A program made the translations under genes and the position numbers. A DNA stretch of 30,284 nucleotides, from the IMG/VR virus record IMGVR_UViG_3300010368_000062, positions 1 through 30,284 of that record, one strand, 5' to 3'. This document shows positions 6,700 through 13,870 of the stretch, piece after piece; the stretch's first letter is position 1; each line of letters starts with the position of its first letter. The notes under the pieces were generated by a model. It was not told where the DNA came from. It was given only the letters and a program-made list of their open reading frames with translations, and made no database searches. The stretch is from a virus.

Positions 6700-6919
6700 C
6701 GCTTCCCAACTCCACCAGGATCTCTGCCAGCGGCTGTGCGATCTCCTCCGGTAGGCCGAAGTGGGACAGCAGTGCGATGAACAGGGCCGTCATAGACGCT
6801 GTAAGGCGCGCAGAACGGAGCGTAACGGGCTTTCCGTCCTTCGTGCGGCTCAGAACACCCGTAGCCCGCCCAATGCCCTTCAGCACTGGCACAGCGGACT
6901 TAATCAGTCTCAGGTTCAT
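6686..6919 (-). CDS. Small protein with one membrane helix, 77 aa
   Basis: It starts at ATG 6919 behind a good RBS (AAGGAGCAGGAACAGG) and overlaps both neighbours (20 bases upstream, 14 downstream). The first 40 residues are basic and amphipathic (LIKSAVPVLKGIGRATG). Residues about 42-57 (TASMTALFIALLSHFG) form one hydrophobic helix, followed by an acidic helix (LPEEIAQPLAEILVELG). The shape resembles small membrane proteins found near phage lysis genes, but it sits between tail genes, so a structural or holin-accessory role is equally possible. Confidence 0.55.
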   Translation of the reverse strand: MNLRLIKSAVPVLKGIGRATGVLSRTKDGKPVTLRSARLTASMTALFIALLSHFGLPEEIAQPLAEILVELGSDAVQ

Positions 6920-7037
6920 CCTGTTCCTGCTCCTTCAGGGCATCCAGACGGCCCATGAGGCGGTTGTATACCGGGTCTTGCGCGGCCAACTGGTTCAGTC
7001 GCTTCTGCATCTGCTGCTCAATCTCTGCAATCGTCAT
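6900..7037 (-). CDS. Very small coiled-coil protein, 45 aa
   Basis: ATG 7037 overlaps the previous stop as TGATG and the ORF runs to TAA at 6900-6902. The peptide is one charged helix (MTIAEIEQQMQKRLNQLAAQ, then RLMGRLDALKEQEQDEPETD) able to form a coiled coil. The overlaps on both sides support expression. Function unknown. Confidence 0.5.
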   Translation of the reverse strand: MTIAEIEQQMQKRLNQLAAQDPVYNRLMGRLDALKEQEQDEPETD

Positions 7038-7303
7038 CAGGCATCGTCCAGTTCAGTGGGAGAGGCAAGGGCCTGCTGGGCCACTCGGGTTTCCTGCTGT
7101 TTCACGAAGCCCGCCAACTGCCGACCCAGCCACGCGCTGACATCATCAGCCGTGACATCGTTGGCGGTGGCGAACTCATCGGGATACATCGCCGCAAAGG
7201 CGGCCTGCACGCGCCCCTTGGCCCCGGCTCCGATGGTGCGATCCGGGCCGATGTTACTGCAGGAACAGGTCAGAGCCGCCTGAATGTTGGCCCACGTTGC
7301 CAT
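7037..7303 (-). CDS. Hypothetical protein, 88 aa
   Basis: ATG 7303 follows the tail-fibre stop by one base (TAA-C-ATG). The product (MATWANIQAALTCSCSNIGP to the acidic ASPTELDDA end) is soluble and mixed helical, with a segment VTADDVSAWLGRQLAGFVKQQE that may be a helical interaction surface. Its position directly after the fibre gene suggests a virion accessory or fibre chaperone role, but nothing in the sequence shows this. Confidence 0.6.
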   Translation of the reverse strand: MATWANIQAALTCSCSNIGPDRTIGAGAKGRVQAAFAAMYPDEFATANDVTADDVSAWLGRQLAGFVKQQETRVAQQALASPTELDDA

Positions 7304-7304
7304 G

Positions 7305-9242
7305 TTAGTTACGTCCCTTCTGTTCGATAAGGTTCAGTCGTGCTTCCAGTGCCATGCGCTGCGACCGCTCGGCGTCGAGGGCTTCGCGCAGTTCCATCAC
7401 TTCGACATGCGTCTGCCAGATCGCCCCGGTCGTTAGGCGCTGAAGCTGTGCGCCATTCACCAGCCCCCTGTGCCCCCGCGCTTCGTCCTCGGGGGAGCAG
7501 TAACCCACAATGCCCGCGTCCACCAGCGACTGCTTGTTGTAGCGAACCATCTGGTCCCACTTGCTGCGGATGATCGTCTTTGGGTCTGCTGTCGTCAGGT
7601 CGAAGGCCCGCACAAGTTCAGCGTCCTTCACCTGCCCGCCGATGGCTTCGTTGAAGTCGTAAGCTGATCCGCTGCCATTATAGAAGTAGTCACCCTCACG
7701 ATCTACAATGAACTGCGTGCCTCCAGAGTAGACAGCGAATAGGTTGGCATTTGCGCTGTGGGCCACTGAAGTCGTCCCGCTCGCTAGTTGTGCCTGCACA
7801 AACACATTGCCACCGCCACCGGTCGTTTTTGTAGAATCTTCAGTCGTTGCATAGGCGTTTAACTGCAATCCTTGTGGTCCTTCACTCGCCCCATTAAGCG
7901 CAAGTCCGCCAGACGCCGCCGTGACTTTCCGTATCATCCCAAATGTGTCTGTTTCACCAAAAGCACTCGTCATTCCATGCGCCACGTCACTCGACTTCAG
8001 GGCAAGAATCTCGTTGTCGTTCGCCCCCTGATTGATCGTCAGGCCGACGGTCATGTTGGCGTTGGCGGTTTCGTTGATGCTAAGAATACCACCGTCGTGT
8101 ATACGCATTCGATTAGTACCGCCAACGTGGAAGTTCATCCACTCGGCACCGGAGTTGTAGAAGGATTCGATGTAACTGTGACCAGCGTCCGATGGAGTGC
8201 CAAACTGGTACCGGCCCGAATATCCATCTGGCGTCAATACCGTCACGCCGCCAGCAGCGGAGTTTTCTACAACCAAGTCGTCTGCCACTGTCTCGGCAGT
8301 TACCGTGCCTGCGCTCGCCGTATGGACATGCAGGGTGCCGTCTGTGCGAGCGATACCAACACCCGCGTTCCCCACCACATTCAGGGTCGTCCCATCAAAC
8401 GTCAGGTTCGCCTCGCCATTCAGCCCACCGGAACCGTCTGCCGTGGTGACGCGGTTGTTGGCGTCGTTGGCAAGGCTGGCGCCGAACGACTGCGCAGTGA
8501 GGCTCCCGGCGACCATGCGGACCAACTGCCACTCCGTGTCCTCCGAGCCCGCCGCATCGTCGTTCACGACCAACTGAAGGCGGCCCATGATCGTCTGCGT
8601 ATCAGCGTCGTCAGGAAGCGTGAAGGCGATGGCCAGCCCCGAGGACGTATCGGTCATGTTCCCGTCGTCTGCCGGGTCCCACTCGACCGTAAAGGCGTCC
8701 TTCACCGAGGCGGCGGCGTTGTCGTCGATCTCGACCTTCATCGCCCCACCAGAGACATGCACAATCCCCGAACCGACCACCGCCGGGTCGATGACGAGGT
8801 TCGTACCGTCGTAGTAGATGTCTGCATCCTGACCCGTACCAAAGGTCAGGTTGGTGTTGTCAGGCAGTTCCAGAGAGTCGGTGCCAGTGTCCCACTTGAC
8901 GAACTTTCCAGACGTATCGCCGAATACCTGTACGTCGTATCCGGTGTCGTCAACGCCAACCGTCAGTCCGCCTTGTAGACTCAGAACGCCCGAACCAACA
9001 ACATCCGGGTCGATGACCAGGTTCGTGCCGTCGTAGTCAATCGTCGCATCAGACCCTGTACCAAAGGTCAGATTGACGCTGTCCTGCAGGATGATCGCCG
9101 CCGAATGCGTCTTAACGCCCGACACCGTCTGCTCGGTGGACTTGGATACGTGGTTCGTATAGACGTTGCTGAACTCAGCGTTGAGGTCAGTCGGGGTAAG
9201 CGTTTCGTTGCCCCACGTCTTAACAGCACTGATGTCTGCCAT
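7305..9242 (-). CDS. Tail fibre protein with C-terminal coiled coil
   Basis: The 645-aa protein has fibre features. A short N-terminus (MADISAVKTWGNETLTPTDL) may be the virion-attachment part. Two copies of an NLTFGTG-DA-I-YDGTNLVIDP module (residues about 55-86 and 130-160) are followed by long Gly, Thr, Asn and Val-rich beta segments. The end carries DAELVRAFDLTTADPKTIIR, then GAIWQTHVEVMELREAL and ALEARLNLIEQK, a trimerising coiled coil of a kind found at phage fibre C-termini. No Ser/Lys peptidase S74 signature is seen. It follows the tail-hub gene without a gap (TAG-ATG). Probable role: host recognition. Confidence 0.82.
   Translation of the reverse strand: MADISAVKTWGNETLTPTDLNAEFSNVYTNHVSKSTEQTVSGVKTHSAAIILQDSVNLTFGTGSDATIDYDGTNLVIDPDVVGSGVLSLQGGLTVGVDDTGYDVQVFGDTSGKFVKWDTGTDSLELPDNTNLTFGTGQDADIYYDGTNLVIDPAVVGSGIVHVSGGAMKVEIDDNAAASVKDAFTVEWDPADDGNMTDTSSGLAIAFTLPDDADTQTIMGRLQLVVNDDAAGSEDTEWQLVRMVAGSLTAQSFGASLANDANNRVTTADGSGGLNGEANLTFDGTTLNVVGNAGVGIARTDGTLHVHTASAGTVTAETVADDLVVENSAAGGVTVLTPDGYSGRYQFGTPSDAGHSYIESFYNSGAEWMNFHVGGTNRMRIHDGGILSINETANANMTVGLTINQGANDNEILALKSSDVAHGMTSAFGETDTFGMIRKVTAASGGLALNGASEGPQGLQLNAYATTEDSTKTTGGGGNVFVQAQLASGTTSVAHSANANLFAVYSGGTQFIVDREGDYFYNGSGSAYDFNEAIGGQVKDAELVRAFDLTTADPKTIIRSKWDQMVRYNKQSLVDAGIVGYCSPEDEARGHRGLVNGAQLQRLTTGAIWQTHVEVMELREALDAERSQRMALEARLNLIEQKGRN
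8765..9080 (-). repeat. Duplicated module in the tail-fibre gene
   Basis: Segments 8765-8858 and 8987-9080 are direct repeats 222 bp apart, visibly similar along roughly 94 bp. They encode the two NLTFGTG / YDGTNLVIDP modules. This is an internal duplication in a fibre shaft and a possible site for recombination-driven length change. Confidence 0.7.
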
Positions 9243-10757
9243 CTATTCGTCTACCGGCTTCGGTTTCAAGAAGCGTCCCAGCGGCTTGAATCGCGCCAGA
9301 ATCCTTCTGTGCGATATGGTTTCTCCTACCCCGTTGACGCTCAGGGACAGGCTTGTCTGCGGTGCGAATCCAACCAGCGGAAGATCCTGCGACCGCTGCG
9401 AGAGGTCCGCGATGAGGGCCGGGATGTCGCCGGGAAGGATCAGCCCCGAACCCGCCATGCTCATCGTGCGGAACTCGCCCCGGATGTCCGCGCCCTTCTG
9501 CGTCACGCTCAACGTGTAGTCGCCCAGCGCGTCGTAATAGTGCCTGGCGTTGAGCCAGCGGACCTTCACATCCGGCCCATACGGCGACGGAGCGCCCGTC
9601 TCAAACGACATCGGGATGCTGACTCCGTTGTCCGAATACGCCGTGGAATCCATGTCCCATACGTTCGTATCCAGATCCCCCGCATGAGGCTTCTCGTCCA
9701 CCGGGGCCGCGACAGACAGCGTGTTGCCGGTATACGGGCCATACCACACGCCGACGCGCTCTCCGTTGATCTCCGTCGCCTTGCGGTAGTTGTAGACCAT
9801 GATCTGGTTCATGTCCGTCTGGCTTACGCCGTTCGGCAGGAAGAACCAGACCTCGTTCTCACGCGGGAATCGCAGGCTGAACGAATCCTTCAGCGCGTCT
9901 ACGTTCAGATCGGGCCAGTAGCCCTCGTCAAGAGCGTAGGACACCTTGTTCAACACGCTTCCACCGGACCACTGATAGACGCCGTCCTCCAACACCATCA
10001 ATTGCGTGTCGTCAGGAAGCGCCTCAATGCACCGACCGCCGATGGACGCCTTGGCTGTGCGCTTGTTGGGACGGTACGGCGTGTCTGCCGATCCCGTGGC
10101 GATCAGCGTATAGATTCCGTCAGACGTGTGAACCGTCAATGCGTTCTGGCTCACCGACAGACCCGTCACCACGCCACCGAAGTTGAAGAACGAGGTCGCG
10201 CCCCAGGTTTCGATGTCTGCCGTATCGGAGTACCACAGTTGGTTCGTAGCGCCGTTGACGTTGCCGATCCACAGGCGGTTGTCGAACCACGCGATGTGCT
10301 TTCCCTTGGAGAACCGGGCGTTGTCGTCCAGCGTTGTCGCGTTGCCCGCGCCAGACCACTTGATCGCGTCCGTATCCACGCCATTCGTAAAGACCAGCGT
10401 CCCGTTGGCGTCGGCCCACTCAAACACGTTACCTGCCGTAACGGTCGTGGAGCCCGTAATGGTGTTCCATGCGCCCGAGGAATACTCCTCTACCGCCGTT
10501 CCCACCACGCGGACCACATGGGACGTGCCCGGGGCCGACTCAAACTCGGCCAGAAGGGTCACTGTAGCGCCTGAAGTGGCGACGGTGACATCCTTGTAGG
10601 AGGCAAGCCCTCGGCGGCCCTCGACCTGTCCAGCGATGCCTACACGGGTGTTCTCCATGTTGGACAGTTCGTCTGCCGACACTTCCTCCACGGGCACGTC
10701 ATAGCGGACGCCGCCGTTGAACGGGCCGAAGGCGAGGGTTTCAGCGCGAAGCGCCAC
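9243..10757 (-). CDS. Podovirus tail hub / DNA-stabilisation-type structural protein
   Basis: I start at GTG 10757, with GGGAG six bases upstream and a 17-base overlap with the previous gene; the longer frame reads through that gene. The 504-aa product begins MALRAETLAFGPFNGGVRYD and contains repeated beta-strand units with Trp and Gly turns (HIAWFDNRLWIGNVN, NQLWYSDTADIETWG, LTVHTSDGIYTLIATG, LMVLEDGVYQWSGG), resembling a beta-propeller. Propeller-like proteins of this size close the tail channel in short-tailed phages, for example the P22 gp10 / T7 gp12 functional class. Its place between ejection proteins and fibre agrees. The precise homology is unproven. Confidence 0.7.
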   Translation of the reverse strand: MALRAETLAFGPFNGGVRYDVPVEEVSADELSNMENTRVGIAGQVEGRRGLASYKDVTVATSGATVTLLAEFESAPGTSHVVRVVGTAVEEYSSGAWNTITGSTTVTAGNVFEWADANGTLVFTNGVDTDAIKWSGAGNATTLDDNARFSKGKHIAWFDNRLWIGNVNGATNQLWYSDTADIETWGATSFFNFGGVVTGLSVSQNALTVHTSDGIYTLIATGSADTPYRPNKRTAKASIGGRCIEALPDDTQLMVLEDGVYQWSGGSVLNKVSYALDEGYWPDLNVDALKDSFSLRFPRENEVWFFLPNGVSQTDMNQIMVYNYRKATEINGERVGVWYGPYTGNTLSVAAPVDEKPHAGDLDTNVWDMDSTAYSDNGVSIPMSFETGAPSPYGPDVKVRWLNARHYYDALGDYTLSVTQKGADIRGEFRTMSMAGSGLILPGDIPALIADLSQRSQDLPLVGFAPQTSLSLSVNGVGETISHRRILARFKPLGRFLKPKPVDE

Positions 10758-12540
10758 CGATGGCTCCCAAGATGGACGTGGGGGAATCGTCCTCCGCCCG
10801 GACTCCAGTGCGCTCAAGCAACTCCCCTACCGTGATGCCTTGTCGAAGAAGGCCCGACTGACGAGCGCGGTCACTTGCAAGGGATGTGGCCCGAATCAGA
10901 TCGTTGGCCTGACGGGCTGTGGCCCCCAACTCAATCGCGGCTTTCCCAACTGCCTTGGGTGAGAAGAAGGTCAGCGTAGCTATGGATGCGGCCATGGCAG
11001 CAGGGATGCCCATGCCCGTAGCAATGGCGCCCGCGCCAGCACCGCTGGCAGCAAGGCCACCCACAATACTCGCAGCCTGCGAGCGTCCTACAATGTTTGT
11101 CGGAGCAACGCCGCTCATACCCTGAGCCGCCAAGCGTGACTGCAAGAGGAGGCCGGGGAACCGCTGGTCAAGAGACTTGACCACGTTCATCACATCTTCC
11201 CCGCCTTCCTCGAAGGCCCTCTGGAGACGGTTGCCGACACGCACGGCGTTTACATCTTTCAGACCCTGCTGGCGCAGCCTGCCACCAGACAGATCGGCTT
11301 CGGCTTCATCGACGAATGTCAGCAGTTCGTCAAGTTCGCCCACCGCATCATCGTAACCCGGAACATCCCCGAGTCTGCGCCGGATGGGCCGACGCATCTC
11401 CGTAAGGATTGAACCGGCTGTCGGGTCAGCCGTTTTGATCTTGTCGAGGCGCCGCTTGAAGTCATCCAACTCACGGGCTGTGATTTCGTCGGGCGAGCCA
11501 AGGAAGCGAGTGACGAACTTGTTGATGCGAGAAGCGTCGGCATCCACAATCGTCTCGGGTTCGATCAACTCAAACCCCGACTGCGCCCGTGGATTCTGCT
11601 GCACCTCGTAAAAGTTTTCACGGAGAGCATTCAACAGATCGCTCTTCGCCTGAGCGATGTTGATGACCTGCCCCTCGGCCTGCTGGAGAACGCGCCCCTT
11701 GTTCTCAATCAGTTCACGCGCCCGTTCCTGAATGGCCTCCGATGTTGCCTGCCCGATACTCTTAGCCGTCTGATCGTCGCCGAGTTGCCGTCGTGCGGCA
11801 GACGCAGCCTCTGCCGACTCAAACCCGGATGCGACATTCTGCCTCACGCGGTCGCCGCCGCGCCCCGTAGTAAATCCGGGGACTTCGGCGGCCAACTGCA
11901 CCCCGAAGTCAGCAGCCTGCCGCCCCGCGCCTCGGAGAGCTTGGGCGGGCCGCTCAAGTGCAGCGCTCGCAGCCCTCGCCACAGGGCGAGCCACAGCCCC
12001 GACGGCTGTTCCTGCCGGGTCTGCTGCGGCAGTCAGTACTTTCCCCAATGCCCCACCCTTGGGCATAAAGGGGAGAACAACACTTGCCGCATTAACGATG
12101 GGGGCCAACGGGTCCTCAGCGACTCGCCGGGGATCGGACATAGAGTCGATGAACTCACGCCCAAACTGCCGAGCCATCTTTGAGTTTTCTGTCGGCTCCG
12201 CGCCAAAGGACTCTGCCGCGACATCCAATCCGCCCAACCCCAGCCGCCCTATCGCGCCGAGAGTGCCGATGGGATCTCGGACGACAGATTCCAATTCTCG
12301 CCCCCTGTTGGCGAGTGAATGTGGGATGTTGGAAAACGCCGTGGACATGAAGTCATCGCTGCCGAACTCCAAATCCTCTCGCGCTGCCACTGCGGGGGAC
12401 GGCGCAAACTGATCCATGAACAAGGAATCATCCTCGCCGTCACTATCAATCCCAGGCAAGGCGTACTGTGCCCGTTGCGTCGATGGCAACTGAGCGAGCA
12501 GTTCCTTCCGGCGCTGAATCAGATCAGCGAGTGTTGCCAT
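10741..12540 (-). CDS. Internal virion / DNA-ejection-type protein, 599 aa
   Basis: This is a long Ala, Gly, Arg and Glu-rich protein. Residues about 1-80 are polar. Several Gly/Ala-rich hydrophobic stretches follow (APIVNAASVVLPFMPKGG; later SIVGGLAASGAGAGAIATG with GMGIPAAMAASIATLTFF), with helical charged segments between them (RRQLGDDQTAKSIGQATSEA). Soluble helical proteins with membrane-inserting stretches that leave the capsid with the DNA are typical of short-tailed phages. It overlaps the upstream gene by 17 bases and is the third of three such genes between adaptor and tail hub. No lytic transglycosylase motif is visible. The role is inferred from composition and order. Confidence 0.6.
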   Translation of the reverse strand: MATLADLIQRRKELLAQLPSTQRAQYALPGIDSDGEDDSLFMDQFAPSPAVAAREDLEFGSDDFMSTAFSNIPHSLANRGRELESVVRDPIGTLGAIGRLGLGGLDVAAESFGAEPTENSKMARQFGREFIDSMSDPRRVAEDPLAPIVNAASVVLPFMPKGGALGKVLTAAADPAGTAVGAVARPVARAASAALERPAQALRGAGRQAADFGVQLAAEVPGFTTGRGGDRVRQNVASGFESAEAASAARRQLGDDQTAKSIGQATSEAIQERARELIENKGRVLQQAEGQVINIAQAKSDLLNALRENFYEVQQNPRAQSGFELIEPETIVDADASRINKFVTRFLGSPDEITARELDDFKRRLDKIKTADPTAGSILTEMRRPIRRRLGDVPGYDDAVGELDELLTFVDEAEADLSGGRLRQQGLKDVNAVRVGNRLQRAFEEGGEDVMNVVKSLDQRFPGLLLQSRLAAQGMSGVAPTNIVGRSQAASIVGGLAASGAGAGAIATGMGIPAAMAASIATLTFFSPKAVGKAAIELGATARQANDLIRATSLASDRARQSGLLRQGITVGELLERTGVRAEDDSPTSILGAIGGASR

Positions 12541-13870
12541 TCTGGCGTTCCATGATTTCGAGTATCATCCGGTTTGTCTCAAGGAGTTGCTGTTCAATGC
12601 CGCCATCTTCTCCTGTCGCACCGAATTTCCCCACCTTCGTCCCAACCGAGCGAAGGTTGTCAAGGAACCGTCGATTCCTCTCTCGCGTGAGATTCACTGC
12701 ATCCAAGAGGTTGGAGAACTCCGTTACCTGATCGTATGCCGTTGGATTAGGGAGACGGTCGATCACGCGCTGGGCATCACCTTCGCTCATCACACCCGAC
12801 TGTTCGGACTTGAAGAGTGCGGGGCCAATCTCTGCGAGGATCTTGTTGATGCGCCCGATCTTCCGGGCGTGATCCCCTCCGGGCATGTTCATGCGGGCAG
12901 AGATGGGGCCTAAGTCGTCTCCCCCAACGATCTCCCCGCTCTCCCCATTGACAAATCCCCCCACATCCCGATAGAGTGACACCAACTCCGCAAACAGTTC
13001 CTCGGTGTTCTGCGCTGACGCCAACTGGCCCTGTTGTGCAGGTGACATTTGCCGCCCGGCAATACTGGAGATGGTCTGCTCGTCGCCCAACTGAGACAAC
13101 CCCAGCATGGCCCCCGTTACGTCGAAACCGGGGCTCTCTGCGACAGCGGGGTTCGTCTGCACCATTCTGGCAAGGCGCAAGTGTTCCATCTGCTCTTGGA
13201 GGAACTTGGCCTGAGATGCCCGTATAGCCGCCTGATTGCCACCTTCCTGAATGTCCTGTGCCCTGTTAGCTCGGCGCTGAGACGCCGCCCCCGACAGGTA
13301 ACCGAGCGGCAATTCCTCATCGGGGGCCTTAGCCGTGACTGTCGTCTCCGGCATCTGAATTGCGTCTGTGCGGGGTGTGCCCTCCGTCGTCACAGCCGAA
13401 AGGCGGTCAAACTCCGCATCGTCGGCTCCGCGAATTGCGGAGATCTTGGCATCGCCGATGGTCTTGTCGCGGTTGTATTGATCCATCTGTCGCTGTGCCG
13501 CCTGCGCCATCTGGAAGGCGTCGATGCCCTGCCCAGCTCCGGTTGCCACCGTCTCCAACATGCCTGCCTTGGGCGTCTTGGCCTGGTTGGGCTGATAGTT
13601 GGCCCGTGGCGACAGGGTGTTGATGAGGTTGGCCATGGCGTTGTTCCGGTTCTGCTCCTTCTGCATCTTGCGGAGACGTTCCTGCTGCTCGTTGCCGGCG
13701 AAGCCCTTGGCTCCTGCACCGAGAGCAGCAAGGAGTTTCGTGCCGCCCAACGCACTTGCAATCCCTCCACCGCCGGGAATGAGGGCGTTGGCTCCTACCG
13801 TCATGGCGAAGGGCAAGGCGGCAGAAGTGAAGTCCTGCGCCACGTTGCCGAGTTTGCTGAGAAATCCCAT
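12524..13870 (-). CDS. Internal virion / DNA-ejection-type protein, 448 aa
   Basis: The N-terminal 60 residues are Gly/Ala-rich and hydrophobic (MGFLSKLGNVAQDFTSAALP, then ALIPGGGGIASALGGTKLLA), a pattern common in phage ejection proteins. The rest is helical and Gln-rich (KMQKEQNRNNAMANL, AFQMAQAAQRQMDQYNRDK). Its start ATG 13870 directly follows the TAG of the 728-aa protein. Residues about 160-185 hold a Thr/Glu-rich linker. Likely packaged in the capsid and expelled with the DNA; no enzymatic motif is visible. Confidence 0.6.
   Translation of the reverse strand: MGFLSKLGNVAQDFTSAALPFAMTVGANALIPGGGGIASALGGTKLLAALGAGAKGFAGNEQQERLRKMQKEQNRNNAMANLINTLSPRANYQPNQAKTPKAGMLETVATGAGQGIDAFQMAQAAQRQMDQYNRDKTIGDAKISAIRGADDAEFDRLSAVTTEGTPRTDAIQMPETTVTAKAPDEELPLGYLSGAASQRRANRAQDIQEGGNQAAIRASQAKFLQEQMEHLRLARMVQTNPAVAESPGFDVTGAMLGLSQLGDEQTISSIAGRQMSPAQQGQLASAQNTEELFAELVSLYRDVGGFVNGESGEIVGGDDLGPISARMNMPGGDHARKIGRINKILAEIGPALFKSEQSGVMSEGDAQRVIDRLPNPTAYDQVTEFSNLLDAVNLTRERNRRFLDNLRSVGTKVGKFGATGEDGGIEQQLLETNRMILEIMERQNGNTR

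Noticed and set aside
10421-10457. GTTAC-5-GTAAC inverted repeat in the tail-hub gene, and a similar one near 14698
   Set aside because: The spacer is one base longer than in the operator-like sites and both lie deep inside coding sequence.
9105-10574. 489-aa plus-strand frame opposite the tail genes
   Set aside because: It is a high-GC shadow of minus-strand genes: Arg/Val-rich, no domain, no RBS, and it spans two real genes and their boundary.
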